Part shown: positions 8,959 through 17,814 of the stretch, in pieces
How the letters are laid out: every line of letters begins with the position of its first letter
Numbering within the stretch: the stretch's first letter is position 1
NCBI RefSeq assembly: GCF_024746835.1
Contig: NZ_CP080530.1
Location: forward strand, 620,001-684,000
Source of the DNA: Mesorhizobium sp. AR02
GTDB taxonomy: Bacteria; Pseudomonadota; Alphaproteobacteria; Rhizobiales; Rhizobiaceae
DNA length: 64,000 nt
Reading direction: 5' to 3'
The notes under the pieces: generated by a model
What the model was told of the DNA's origin: nothing
The model's input: the letters and a program-made list of their open reading frames with translations, nothing else
Database searches by the model: none
Program-made: the position numbers and the translations under genes

Positions 8959-9457
8959 AGCCGTCGGGAAGATCCGCCGGCGCGCAGTCGATTACGGTCT
9001 CGTCGCGCTCGCCCCGATCCTCGATGAATGTAATAGGAGCAAACTCGTCGATCACAAGCTTGGGATAGTGGGGCCCGGTATCTCGATAGGTTAGCATGGC
9101 GTCCAAGTGATCATTCTGGAAACAAATGGTTTTTTCCGGGGCTTGAGCTACCCATCGCGGAAAAAAAATAATTCCGTGTAGCTGTCTCTCCGCGAAATTG
9201 ATTGCCACGCTCACAGTGGTGCCGGTGGGCTCGTCCCACGAAATTTTGCAGACATCATCACTCAACCGGATGATATGCGCTTCTTGATCCCGGACCCACC
9301 GCCCACCGACCATGCCACTGTGGATACGGTAGTCGATGGTACGAGAGTCCTTGAGATACATTTCGTACTGCCAGCCATTCTCGTAGGTATAGATGAAGTG
9401 CTTGCCGATGAAGCCCTTCAACTGCTCCGGTTTGGTTGATCCAAATGGATCATTCAT
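8939..9457 (-). CDS. padC: Phenolic acid decarboxylase
   Basis: The protein reads FIGKHFIYTYENGWQYEMYLKD, TIDYRIHSGMVGGRWVRDQ, ISWDEPTGTTVSVA, LHGIIFFPRWV and CFQNDHLDAML, matching phenolic acid decarboxylases along their whole length. The ATG at 9457 gives 172 aa, close to the usual 160-180. The family converts p-coumaric, ferulic and caffeic acids to 4-vinylphenols without a cofactor; the conserved Tyr pair, Arg and Glu of the barrel are present in these motifs. It begins 121 bp from a divergent LysR gene, the probable regulator. A role in detoxifying plant hydroxycinnamates in the rhizosphere is inferred. Confidence 0.92.
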   Translation of the reverse strand: MNDPFGSTKPEQLKGFIGKHFIYTYENGWQYEMYLKDSRTIDYRIHSGMVGGRWVRDQEAHIIRLSDDVCKISWDEPTGTTVSVAINFAERQLHGIIFFPRWVAQAPEKTICFQNDHLDAMLTYRDTGPHYPKLVIDEFAPITFIEDRGERDETVIDCAPADLPDGYAARRG

Positions 9458-9578
9458 TATGCGCTCCTTGATTGCGGTAGCAATTCGTGACTGCCATAGC
9501 TTCACATAGGGGCGCGAATGGGGAAGGGCCAATACTTTGATTTGCTGGATCGATACCAATTCGCTATAGATCACCACC

Positions 9579-10448
9579 ATGGAACTTCGTCATCTCCGTT
9601 ACTTCGTTGCCGTTGCCGATGAAGGCAGCTTCACTCGCGCAGCAAGTCGCCTCAACACGGTTCAACCGTCACTCAGCCGTCAAATTCGCGACCTGGAGGA
9701 GCATGTCGGCGCGCGCCTCCTCGAGCGAACCAGTCGTCGGATATCGTTGACGGCGGCCGGGGTCATTCTTCTTGCTGAGGCTCGATTGTTGCTAGAGCAT
9801 TCCGAAATGGCCTTAGAGCGCGTCCGGCAGGCGGCCAAGGCAAATGCGCACTCACTGTCGCTAGGCTTTGTCCCTGGCGTCGAAATCGAGGAACTCCCAC
9901 GCGTCATGGGTGCTGTCGGCGGCAGCCTCGGCAGTGGCGAGATTGTACTGCGGAGCCTACCATCCCCATTGCTCATCTCGGCCCTTCGTGAAAGGCGCGT
10001 TGATGCCGGCTTCATTCGGCCATCCAAGCAATCTCAGGGTTTGATGGCGAAAATCATTCGTCGGGAGCGGCTCATCGTCGCACTGCCTGTCAACCACCCA
10101 CTCGCCGCTGAAGCTTCCTTGAACATTCGACAGCTGGTCGGGGCACCAATGATCGGTGTGTCCGCCAGCGATGCGCCGGTACTTTTCGATATTATTCAAA
10201 CATATGCAGCTCGGCACGGCGTCGAGTTCACTTCAGCTTATGAGTCCGAGAACTTGGTAATGGCCTTATCGCTCATCAGTACAGCGGGCGGCATATGTCT
10301 GTTGCCGCAACGGTCCACATTGCTGTTTCCGAAAGGAGTCGTCGCGGTTGAACTTGACGGCGACGCACCGACTATCGAACTGGCACTGGCATGGCATCAC
10401 GAAAACACATCTCCCGCCTTATCAGCATTTCTGCAACACTTCGCATGA
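9579..10448 (+). CDS. LysR-family transcriptional regulator, divergent from padC
   Basis: The N-terminus MELRHLRYFVAVADEGSFTRAASRLNTVQPSLSRQIRDLE is a textbook LysR winged HTH. It is followed by a two-lobed effector-binding domain to 289 aa (LSLGFVPGVEIEELP, RVDAGFIRP). It is transcribed away from padC with only 121 bp between the starts, the usual LysR arrangement for controlling the neighbour and itself. The inducer is likely a phenolic acid or derivative, by context. The gene is complete. Confidence 0.9.
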   Translation: MELRHLRYFVAVADEGSFTRAASRLNTVQPSLSRQIRDLEEHVGARLLERTSRRISLTAAGVILLAEARLLLEHSEMALERVRQAAKANAHSLSLGFVPGVEIEELPRVMGAVGGSLGSGEIVLRSLPSPLLISALRERRVDAGFIRPSKQSQGLMAKIIRRERLIVALPVNHPLAAEASLNIRQLVGAPMIGVSASDAPVLFDIIQTYAARHGVEFTSAYESENLVMALSLISTAGGICLLPQRSTLLFPKGVVAVELDGDAPTIELALAWHHENTSPALSAFLQHFA

Positions 10449-10551
10449 GGCTTTCCGAGACACCGAATAACCAACGCGGCCATCTCATAGTCAGTATCCA
10501 TCCGAGGTGGGCCGCAGGATTTTTGCGGTCGCGCGTGGTACCATTGCGGAA

Positions 10552-11348
10552 GGTGGTGTCACATTGATTGAGGGGTAAGGAAATTGAGGTAGCAGCGCAC
10601 CCATGACCGTGAGTGCACCGACCTACAAGAACCACCGCTATCCGATCGAAATCGTGGCCCGTGCTGTCTGGCTCTACTTCCGTTTCAATCTGAGCTTGCG
10701 CGATGTCGAGGAAATGCTGCTCGATCGCGGGATCGTCGTTTCCTACGAGACCATCCGCCGATGGTGCCGAAAGCACGGCCCTGATTATGCGCGCCGCATA
10801 CGCCGCAAGTCGCCGACGTCTGGCACCTGGATGAAGTCGCGGTGCGCATCAACGGTCAGAAATGCTGGTTGTGGAGAGCGGTTGATCAGGACGGATATGT
10901 GCTCGACGAGATTGTCCAGACGCGTCGCAACACCAAGGCCGCCAGGCGCCTGCTGACGCGACTTCTGAAGAAGCAGGGTCTGCCGCCAAAGCGTATGATC
11001 ACCGACAAACTGCGCTCCTACGGGGCGGCCCAACGCCAGGTCATGCCGAACGTGGAACACCGCTCGCATAAAGGCTTGAACAACCGGGTGGAGAATTCTC
11101 ACCTGCCGTTCCGAAAACGGGAACGAACGCGACAGGGTTTCCGGTCGGTCGGCTCATTGCAGCATTTCGTGTCGATCTTCTCCGCCGTCCGAAATCTCTT
11201 CGTCCCATCCCAGACCAACCGCTCCGCAGCACAAATTCGAACCATCGACGCCAGGCAATGGCCGCGTGGGAAGCCGTGAGTGCACGGCCTGCCTGAAAAG
11301 CGCGGTATCGGCCTCACGCGACCACATTTCAAACAACGTGACAACGCC
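10552..11348 (+). mobile_element. Second, different IS6-family element (degenerate)
   Basis: Imperfect inverted repeats bound the element: GGTGGTGTCACATTGATTG at 10552 and GGCGTTGTCACGTTGTTTG read inward from 11348. The termini and the transposase differ from the IS6 element at 6917. No matching flanking duplication is seen. Confidence 0.7.
10603..11279 (+). pseudogene. IS6-family transposase, frameshifted
   Basis: One frame encodes YKNHRYPIEIVARAVWLYFR through HGPDYARRIRR. After a frameshift near 10810 a second frame carries WLWRAVDQDGYVLDE, MITDKLRSYGAAQ and HRSHKGLNNRVENSH. These are IS6 catalytic blocks; the first D (DVWHLDEV-type segment) lies at the break. The C-terminus looks further degraded. 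The element is almost certainly inactive. Confidence 0.85.
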
Positions 11349-11369
11349 CCGAAGAGAAACAGGGCCTAG

Positions 11370-11776
11370 CGCTTTTCATGGAAAAGGGCTGTCGTCTTGC
11401 CATTCCGGTACCAACATTGGAGGGGAAGGGTATTACACATTCGGCCTTGTTGAGAAGCCTAGCGCCGACGTTCTGCAGGAGAACGACAAGGGCCGATTTG
11501 ACACCAATGCAGCCGACGATTCTTCCGTGTGGCGCCGCTGCGCAACGTAGCAATCACCGCGCCATACTTTCATTCGGGCAAGGTTTGGGACCTGAGACGG
11601 GCCGTCGCCATCATGGGGACCACCCAGCTTGGCGAAGAATTACGGAAAACCAACTCGACCTGCTCGTTGCCTTCCTTAATTCGCTGACCGGAAAGCTGCC
11701 GGAGATTGCCTATCCCATCTTACCCGCTGAAACGGTGACAACACCCCGACCTCAATCGCAGATCTTGGGAAAATAG
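11370..11776 (+). pseudogene. C-terminal fragment of a cytochrome c peroxidase/MauG-type gene
   Basis: Stitching three frames gives CHSGTNIGGEGYYTFGLVEK, DKGRFDTNAADDS, VAPLRNVAITAPYFHSGKV, AVAIMGTTQLGEELR and DLLVAFLNSLTGKLPE. This is the second-heme C-terminal domain of a di-heme peroxidase, with a CH of the heme-c motif and the APYFHSG segment. At least two frameshifts and loss of the N-terminal domain make it a pseudogene. The 5' side is cut by the IS6-family element ending at 11348. Confidence 0.8.
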
Positions 11777-11807
11777 ACAATCGCGTTGGGGCCAGTGAGC
11801 ATTCCCT

Positions 11808-12453
11808 TCACCGGGGTCGGTCATCGACTGGGCGAATTGCCACCAGCGCACCGTCGTCGGATTGGCCCGCGATACGTCGCCGAATATGATGGCGGCGCAC
11901 GTAGCGGGAACGATAGTCATCGAGCAGGCGGCGGTAGAAGCGCTTGCGATAGGTGATGTCGAGGCCGAGCGTGGGTTCGTCGAGCACCAGCAGCTTGGCG
12001 TCGATGGCCATCACCGCGGCAAGGTGGAGCTGGGCTATCATGCCTTTACTCAGGTGCTTGATCTTGGCTTCCATCTTGACGTCGGTGCCTTCGAGGAAGC
12101 CGCGGGCCTTGGCCTGATCAAACCTGGGATGAATGTTGGAGATGAGCGCGAAGAGCTCGCGGACCCGGAGGAAGCGCGGCAGGCTGGCGACATCGGAGAT
12201 GAAGGCGACGTTCTCCATCAGCGCGGCGCGTTTCTGGTACGGATCCTCGCCGAGGACGCGAACGGTGCCTTCGTAGGAAGTGAGGCCGAGGAGCGCATTC
12301 AGCGTCGTGGTCTTCTGCGCCGTTATGACCGACCAAGCCATAGATGCGGCCGGCGGGGATATCGAAATCGAGCCCATGCAGGATCTCGGTCTTGCCGAAA
12401 TGTTTGCGCAGCCCGCGGGCGGAGACAATGGGGGCGAGAGCAGTATCACTCAT
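11808..12453 (-). pseudogene. ABC transporter ATP-binding protein, frameshifted
   Basis: The start encodes ARGLRKHFGKTEILHGLDFD and GRIYGLVGHNGA. The Walker A loop is interrupted by a frameshift, and KTTTLNALLGLTSYEGTVRV continues in another frame, with the signature-like HLSKGMIAQLHLAAVMA and Walker B LLVLDEPTLGLD. The C-terminal third is degraded. The start overlaps the preceding GntR stop by 4 bp. Together they represent a former GntR(YtrA)-ABC exporter operon. Confidence 0.82.
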
Positions 12454-12700
12454 GTGCTTGGCTTTCCTTCAACAGCTTTGCGGGATCGATTCCGAGGGCC
12501 TTGATCTGGGCGATTATGCGCGCCAGTCCTCGGCTAAAAATTTGCGCCGCTCGTGGGCGAGCAGCTTTTCGCGCGCCCCGTCGGCAACATACATGCCCAT
12601 GCCGCGGCGGCTTTCGACCACCCCGATATCGACGAGGCCTTCGAAGGCCTTGGTCACAGTGCGGCCGGCTGCGCTCCGGCGAGGCGATGCGTGTACAGGG
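12446..12700 (-). pseudogene. GntR (YtrA-type) regulator remnant
   Basis: The final residues IIAQIKALGIDPAKLLKESQ are in one frame. Upstream, in shifted frames, one can read an FEGLVDIGVVESRRGMGMYV-like segment typical of the GntR wing and the VTKA helix. The gene is broken by frameshifts and lacks its N-terminus. It directly precedes the ABC ATPase start, the usual YtrA-operon order. Confidence 0.65.
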
Positions 12701-12818
12701 TACAGGGCACGCCGCGGCGAGCAGCAACCCGCTCACGGACGCAGCGCCCACGCAATACTTGGGACCGGCGCCCGATCAATGACGGCGTCGTAGACGCGAT
12801 CGCTCACGCGGTAGGACG

Positions 12819-12868
12819 ACGGTCGCCGAGATGCCGTCGCCATGAAGCGTTAGGCTGTCTTGCGCACA
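12819..12868 (-). pseudogene. 5' remnant of an aldose epimerase gene
   Basis: The minus strand encodes DSLTLHGDGISATVV, matching the N-terminus of the aldose epimerase at 1-568 (DSQTLHGDGISAVIV), then loses similarity. It follows the intact Bax-inhibitor gene in the same order as the copy at 0.5-0.8 kb. Confidence 0.6.
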
Positions 12869-12964
12869 TGTCCTCGCGCGGCCGGTGTGCAGGCTGATGC
12901 AGCGGGCAATGTAGCAAAAGCCCTTGCGGACTCAAGGTGTGGTCGGGCCTTCGGGTCGATTGTT

Positions 12965-12987
12965 GGCCGGAGGGTCGCCCTCCGGCC
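12965..12987 (-). terminator. Strong hairpin downstream of ybhL
   Basis: GGCCGGAGGG, loop tcg, CCCTCCGGCC: a perfect 10-bp stem about 55 bases past the ybhL stop. There is no T-run, so it may be a transcript-end hairpin rather than a classic intrinsic terminator. A degenerate version is present in the diverged copy near 665-685. Confidence 0.5.
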
Positions 12988-13041
12988 ATGGCTCTATATC
13001 CAAGTCTGGGCGCCAACCTTGGCCGGCTCTGCCCGGCGCGG

Positions 13042-13761
13042 CTATTCGCGTTCGCCTGTGAAATTCAGCAACAGCTGGAAGATGTTGATGAAGTTCAGAT
13101 AGAGCGAGAAGGCGCCGAAGACGGCGAGCTTCTGGCGCGATTCCGAATCGAAGTTCTCGGCATACTGTTCCTTGATTGTCTGCGTTTCCCAGGCGGTCAG
13201 GCCGATGAAGACGGCAATACCGATCACCGAGATGGCGAACTGCAGCGCGGTCGAGCCGAGGAAGATGTTGACGATGCTGGCGATCACCACGCCAATCAGG
13301 CCCATGATCAGGAACGACGAGAACTGGGTCAGGTCGCGTTTGGTCGTGTAGCCGTAGAGGCTGGTTGCGCCGAACATGGTGGCGGCGATGAAGAAGGTGC
13401 GCGCGATGCTGGTTCCGGTGAAGACGAGGAACACGGAAGCAAGCGACAGGCCCATGACCGCGCAGAACGCCCAGAACATCGCCTGGGCGCTGGCCGCCGA
13501 CATGGTCTGCATCTTGAACGAAAACAGCATGACGGAGGCGAGCGTCGCCAGCATCACCACCCATTTCAGCGGGCCGGAGAAGATCGGCACGTGGAGCGCC
13601 GGCGTCGATGACACCATGAAGGCGACCAGGCCGGTGACCACGAGGCCAACGCCCATGTAGTTGTAGACGCGCAGCATGTGCTGGCGCAGACCTTCGTGGA
13701 TCAGGTCGCCGGCGTGGCTGCGGGCGGTTTCACGGCGATCTACTGGATTGGGCTTCTTCAT
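13042..13761 (-). CDS. Bax inhibitor-1/YccA family membrane protein
   Basis: The ATG at 13761 (MKKPNPVDRRETARSHAGDL) gives 239 aa with about seven hydrophobic segments, including YNYMGVGLVVTGLVAFMV, MFGATSLYGYTTKRDLTQF and SLYLNFINIFQLLLNFTGE at the C-terminus, which matches the bacterial BI-1 (YbhL/YccA) family. These inner-membrane proteins are pH-sensitive ion or calcium leak channels, or protease modulators; the role in rhizobia is unknown. The gene is intact and followed by a strong hairpin. It is one of the few undamaged genes in this stretch and looks like a chromosomal-type gene that was carried in. Confidence 0.88.
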   Translation of the reverse strand: MKKPNPVDRRETARSHAGDLIHEGLRQHMLRVYNYMGVGLVVTGLVAFMVSSTPALHVPIFSGPLKWVVMLATLASVMLFSFKMQTMSAASAQAMFWAFCAVMGLSLASVFLVFTGTSIARTFFIAATMFGATSLYGYTTKRDLTQFSSFLIMGLIGVVIASIVNIFLGSTALQFAISVIGIAVFIGLTAWETQTIKEQYAENFDSESRQKLAVFGAFSLYLNFINIFQLLLNFTGERE

Positions 13762-13785
13762 GTGAATGGTCCTGTTTTTGGGATC

Positions 13786-13951
13786 AGTAGTTGCGGGCCT
13801 GGAAGCCGTCCATGTCGGGCAGCATGACGTCGAGAAATGCCTGCACCAGCCGTCTCGGCCTCTCACGCGAAAGCCGTTGCGTGTCAGGTATTTCGCGAGC
13901 ATGGCGGACAGGCGCCTGTCGTCGTCTACGATGAGAACCTAGTTCCGCCAT
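13786..13951 (-). pseudogene. Response-regulator receiver-domain fragment
   Basis: Stitching frames on the minus strand gives VLIVDDDRRLSAMLAKYLTR, NGFRVREAE and then, after a jump, DVMLPDMDGFQARN, which are the acidic pocket and phospho-acceptor regions of an OmpR-type receiver domain. The DNA-binding domain is absent and the frame is broken. It lies downstream of the Spy-like gene, an arrangement typical of metal-sensing operons. Confidence 0.7.
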
Positions 13952-14011
13952 GCTCGTTTGTCTGCTCCGATTCGAAACTGTGCAGGTACAAAGCTTACCA
14001 GCGGGTGCCGG

Positions 14012-14546
14012 CTAATCCCAGAATTCGACAAGCTTCTCCATCTGCTCGGGCGTCAGCACCGCGGCGCCGTCGAGCAGCGCCGTCGTCAGCTTGCGAGGCT
14101 TCGTCGAAGGCCGCGACGAGCGCGGCCCGCAGCTTCTCCGCTGCCTCGCGGTCGATGGTTGGCAGCTTGTCGACATCGTTTAGGGTACAGACTAAGCCGA
14201 GCATGATCGGGCGGAGACCGTCGAGGAACTTGTCCCTGATCGCCTTCAGTTTCTCTTCCTGCTCGGGCGTGGCGTCGATCTCCTCTTCGAGCATGCGCTC
14301 AAAGCGATGCTGGCCGAACCCCATCCCGCGCCGGAAGTTGGCCTGCATGTGCATGTCGAGTCCGCCATGGCCCCCGCCCATGCCGAAGCGCTGCATGCGC
14401 TCGTAATCCTGGCTGAGCGCGCCGGCGACGCCGACGCCGGCAAGCGCCGCTATCGCAATGCCGCCTATGGCGATGCGCTTGCGCCAGCTCTTCTTCTGCG
14501 GGGTGCCGGAGAGGCTGGCCGGTTCTTGATGGTTCGGTTCCATCAT
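14012..14546 (-). pseudogene. Spy/CpxP-like periplasmic metal-sensor protein, frameshifted
   Basis: The N-terminus has a cytoplasmic stretch, a transmembrane segment (IAIGGIAIAALAGVGVAGAL) and a periplasmic helical region rich in Met/His with the repeat-like PEQEEKLKAIRDKFL. This is the LTXXQ/Spy pattern. After FDEAS the frame shifts by one base and the expected KLTTALLDGAAVLTPEQMEK and a final VEFWD continue in another frame to a stop at 14012. Loss of the last helix probably inactivates it. Confidence 0.75.
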
Positions 14547-14625
14547 CCCATCCTTTCGATAAGCGGCATCTTTGCCGCGACTGGGGAAACTACGAGCGCA
14601 ACGTTTCGGCCGTTGCGGCCGAAGA

Positions 14626-14683
14626 CGTGGTCGACTTCCCGATGCCCCTTGCCGTACAATGCGATCTGACGCAGACCTGCCAT
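14626..14683 (-). pseudogene. nifH: 5' end of nifH (about 20 codons)
   Basis: Downstream of an AAGGAAGG ribosome site the ATG at 14683 begins MAGLRQIALYGKG, then with one missing G continues as IGKSTT. This is the NifH N-terminus up to the P-loop. Similarity stops right after the P-loop, where the sequence joins the region ahead of the Spy-like gene. NifH is the Fe protein of nitrogenase; only this stub is present. Confidence 0.75.
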
Positions 14684-14765
14684 ATAGCTTTCCTTCCTTT
14701 GTTCTCTTGCGGCTGCCCGCGACATGAATACCGGCCGGCAGCTCTCGCCGCCTCGCCCTTATGGT

Positions 14766-14887
14766 TTCAAGGCTCGTGCCAGCTCGTCGAGTTGGGCCGA
14801 AGCAAAAAAATGGCGTTTGCTTTCAGTGGCTTAGCCTCGGGCAAAACAATAGATCGGTTAGACCCAGACTGTGTCGCGGACCCGACA
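14766..14887 (-). promoter_or_regulatory. Vestigial nifH promoter: sigma-54 site plus NifA upstream site
   Basis: On the minus strand TGGCACGAGCCTTGAA (14781-14766) resembles the sigma-54 -24/-12 element, with A in place of C at the -12 GC. About 90 bp further upstream is TGT-N10-ACA (14872-14887), the NifA binding consensus. The -12 element lies about 85 bp before the nifH ATG. The weak -12 suggests decay. Confidence 0.6.
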
Positions 14888-15174
14888 AAGGCGACACAAC
14901 GTGTCGGCTTCCGTTACTTGCGACCCGTATACCTCGCAGGACGATGGCCGCTGTTGCTCCCCGCGCCACGTTCGTTCGCTTTGTTGCCATGATATTGTCT
15001 CCTTGCATGTCAGAAATGACGGGCCGCACTGTGAATAGGTCTGCTGTATTGGTTGAGATCGACAGAGCTCTGGCGCGCATTTACGCAAACTCTGCACGCA
15101 TTATTTGTACAGTTGTCGCAGACGTCGATCTGTACTCACTTGTTCCTAGTTTGCTCCTGTCGCGCCCCCGGTCG

Positions 15175-17265
15175 TCAATGAGCGCTATCGGCTTGCCAGC
15201 CGATCATGCTGCGTAGAAAGTTGGTGCCAAGACTGATGAATGCGGCCCGCTCGCGATTGTCCTTGCCGTAGCCGTGCCCGCCCGCGCTGAGCTCGTAGAA
15301 GTAAGCGGGATAGCCAAGAGCCTGCAGCTTTGCAGCCATCTTGCGCGCATGGCCCGGGTGGACGCGGTCGTCGCGCTTCGTCGTGGCGAGCAGGACAGGC
15401 GGATAAGGCTGTCCCGGCGTTGCGGCGTGATAGGCGGAGATTTCCTTCAGGAAAGCCCAATCGGCCGGCTTGTCAGGATCGCCATATTCGTCGATCCAGT
15501 TCGCGCCCGCCAGGAGCTTGGTGTAGCGGCGCATGTCGACAAGCGGAACTGTGCAGAACAGCGCGCCGAAGTGCTCGGGGTAGCGGGTAAGCATGTTGGC
15601 GATCAGGAGGCCGCCATTTGAGCCGCCCTCGGCGGCAATCCGGCTCGGCCGCGTAATGCCCCTTCGCACGAGGTCGGCCGCAACGGCGGCGAAATCGTCA
15701 TGGGCGAGACGCTTGCCCTGTCTGCGCCCGGCGTCGTGCCAACGGGTGCCGAACTCGCCGCCCCCACGGATGTTCGCCACCACGCACGTGCCGCCGCGTT
15801 CGAGCCACAGCTTGCCCAGCGCGGAGTTGTAGGAGGGCAGGAGCGACATGCCGAACCCGCCATAGGCGGTGAGATGAACCGGGGCATCGCCGTTCCCGTC
15901 CGCCGGACCGACCTGCGTATAGGGGATCATCTCACCATCGATCGAGACTGCCTCGTGGCGCGTGACCGTCAGTCGGGATGCGTCGAAATTCTCCGGGTTG
16001 CGCTTCAGGATTAGTGAAGCGCTGAGAGGCGGCGCGGCATTGAGATCGAATAGGGAAAGCTGCGGCGGCGTGATCGGATCCTGAGCCCAGACCAAGACCT
16101 CTCCATTGGTTTCGTGATCTTCTGCGTCGAGTGACCAGAGTTGGACATTGTTCGCGCCGGGCACAGTGTCCAGGGTTCGGCGCGTCCATTCCTGGGGACC
16201 GGGGGTGAACATCTCGAATCGCGGAACGAGGTTGCTGAAGTAGGAGCTGACGAGTTTCCCCTCATTCCAGAAGAATGACTGCAGGGAACGCCTTTCGGCT
16301 GGTTCAAACAGGGTACTAAATCCGCGCTCGCCGGCCATGAAAGAGGAAAGCGAGATGCCGATCAGCGCGTCGGCGGCATAGGTCGTCCCACCAACCGTCC
16401 AGGGTTTGCGCGGCTTTACCGCCAGCCAGTCATCGAAGCCATTCCACCAGGCGTCCCGAGGAAGGTCGATCTCAACCTTCGGCCCGCTTCTATCGCCAAT
16501 GCGGGCTATCTTCTCGAAGTAGGCCGGCTTTTCGATAAACCATAGGCGCTCGCTTTCGGCGGTACGGTCCAGATGGCCAGACACGCCGAGGGATTCGGAA
16601 CCGGTCTCGAAGATTACCGGCGCGGCGAGGGGATCCGCGCCACGCTTCCACAGCCGCACGGTGCGCGCGTAACCGGAGCGGGTGGCCATGCCATCACCAA
16701 TCGCACTGGAAAGCAGAAGCGTGTCAGGGTCGAGCCAATCAATGCCGCCCTTGGCATCCGGGAGATTGAAACCGTCGGTGACTAAGCTCAGAGTCCCTAG
16801 ATCGAATTCGCGATGCACGACCGCATCGCTGCCGCCGCGCGACAGGCGCAGAACGGCTCTTTCCCGTTTCTCCGGCTCGATCGACGCGCCGCCCCAGATC
16901 CAGTCCTCTCCGTCTCTCGCGGCGAGGAAGTCCAGATCGAGCAGTAGCTCCCACTGCGGATCCGCCTTCACGTAGACGGAAAGGGTGGTCCGGCGCCACA
17001 CCCCGCGGGGATTTCCGGCATCCTGCCAGAAATTGTAGAGATACTGACCGCGGCGCATGACCAGGGGAACCCCGTCGGGACGGTCGAAAATCGCCGTCAG
17101 TGCCGCCCGGTCCCGATCGAACTGCGTTCCACCAAAGTGCTTCAGGGTCTTTGCCGACTGGCTGGCGGTCCACGCAAGTGCCCGTTCACCTTCTACATCT
17201 TCAAGCCAAAGATGGGGGTCATCGTCGGGTGCATTCACTGTTGGGCGGAAATCGAATTCGGTCAT
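15175..17265 (-). CDS. Prolyl oligopeptidase family serine peptidase (S9A-like)
   Basis: The 696-residue protein starts at 17265 (MTEFDFRPTVNAPDDDPHLWLEDVEGERAL). It has the N-terminal beta-propeller of prolyl oligopeptidases and a C-terminal alpha/beta hydrolase domain. The active site serine is in EGGSNGGLL, the aspartate in TTKRDDRVHPGHARKM and the histidine in SAGGHGYG. ANIRGGGEFGTRWH is a family hallmark. It cleaves short peptides after proline or related residues; no signal peptide is seen, so it is probably cytoplasmic. A sigma-54 style promoter and a NifA-type site lie 150-225 bp upstream, so expression in nodules under NifA is likely. The gene is intact and isolated. Confidence 0.92.
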   Translation of the reverse strand: MTEFDFRPTVNAPDDDPHLWLEDVEGERALAWTASQSAKTLKHFGGTQFDRDRAALTAIFDRPDGVPLVMRRGQYLYNFWQDAGNPRGVWRRTTLSVYVKADPQWELLLDLDFLAARDGEDWIWGGASIEPEKRERAVLRLSRGGSDAVVHREFDLGTLSLVTDGFNLPDAKGGIDWLDPDTLLLSSAIGDGMATRSGYARTVRLWKRGADPLAAPVIFETGSESLGVSGHLDRTAESERLWFIEKPAYFEKIARIGDRSGPKVEIDLPRDAWWNGFDDWLAVKPRKPWTVGGTTYAADALIGISLSSFMAGERGFSTLFEPAERRSLQSFFWNEGKLVSSYFSNLVPRFEMFTPGPQEWTRRTLDTVPGANNVQLWSLDAEDHETNGEVLVWAQDPITPPQLSLFDLNAAPPLSASLILKRNPENFDASRLTVTRHEAVSIDGEMIPYTQVGPADGNGDAPVHLTAYGGFGMSLLPSYNSALGKLWLERGGTCVVANIRGGGEFGTRWHDAGRRQGKRLAHDDFAAVAADLVRRGITRPSRIAAEGGSNGGLLIANMLTRYPEHFGALFCTVPLVDMRRYTKLLAGANWIDEYGDPDKPADWAFLKEISAYHAATPGQPYPPVLLATTKRDDRVHPGHARKMAAKLQALGYPAYFYELSAGGHGYGKDNRERAAFISLGTNFLRSMIGWQADSAH

Positions 17266-17414
17266 GTCCGCACAACCAGAGAAATGAAAGCGCAATGGCT
17301 TCCGTCTGCTCGGGAACACTCAGTTTTGGCGGCTGCACCCGCATGTTCCAAAAACGCGATCATCAGCTAGGCTCTCCTCAGTGGACGGCGTCGCAGTGCT
17401 TTTGCGCACAGGAC

Positions 17415-17490
17415 TGCATCTGTCGTGCCAACCGGGAAATCGTTTGGAACGCTGGGATCGCTCTGGCAGCGTTGTGTCACATGTCCGACA
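17415..17490 (-). promoter_or_regulatory. Sigma-54 promoter and NifA-type upstream site ahead of the peptidase gene
   Basis: The minus strand has TGGCACGACAGATGCA (17430-17415), with GG and GC exactly 10 bases apart as required for sigma-54. Upstream is TGT-CACATGTCCG-ACA at 17475-17490, a perfect TGT-N10-ACA NifA site 45 bp before the -24 element. The promoter points to the prolyl oligopeptidase start at 17265. Confidence 0.7.
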
Positions 17491-17814
17491 TCGTCGAGAA
17501 TCCGACAACGAGCGCACCCCGCAATCACCGGGTCAGCCTCCTGCCCGATCGGTAACACCGTGCAGCACTCAAGCAGTGAAGCTCACAATGTGTCGGCCGA
17601 ATTGAGAAACTGTCCGGGTCAAATCCTCACTTCGCTTGACACACAATGAACGTGGTTGGCCTCCAACATCTTCGCTCCGGAACGCGTCCCGCACACGGAT
17701 TTCAATGGCAGACAGCACGAGGCCATGGAGGGCGTGAGCGACCAAGACCGGCCGCGCCTGTGGATTTAGCGCCGGCGGAAAGAATGGGGCATCCGAGGAA
17801 AAGCGATGCCACAC

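Noticed and set aside
14845-14870. AAAACAATAGATCGGTTAGACC as a nod-box half
   Set aside because: Match to the nod-box 3' part is partial and the 5' half is absent.
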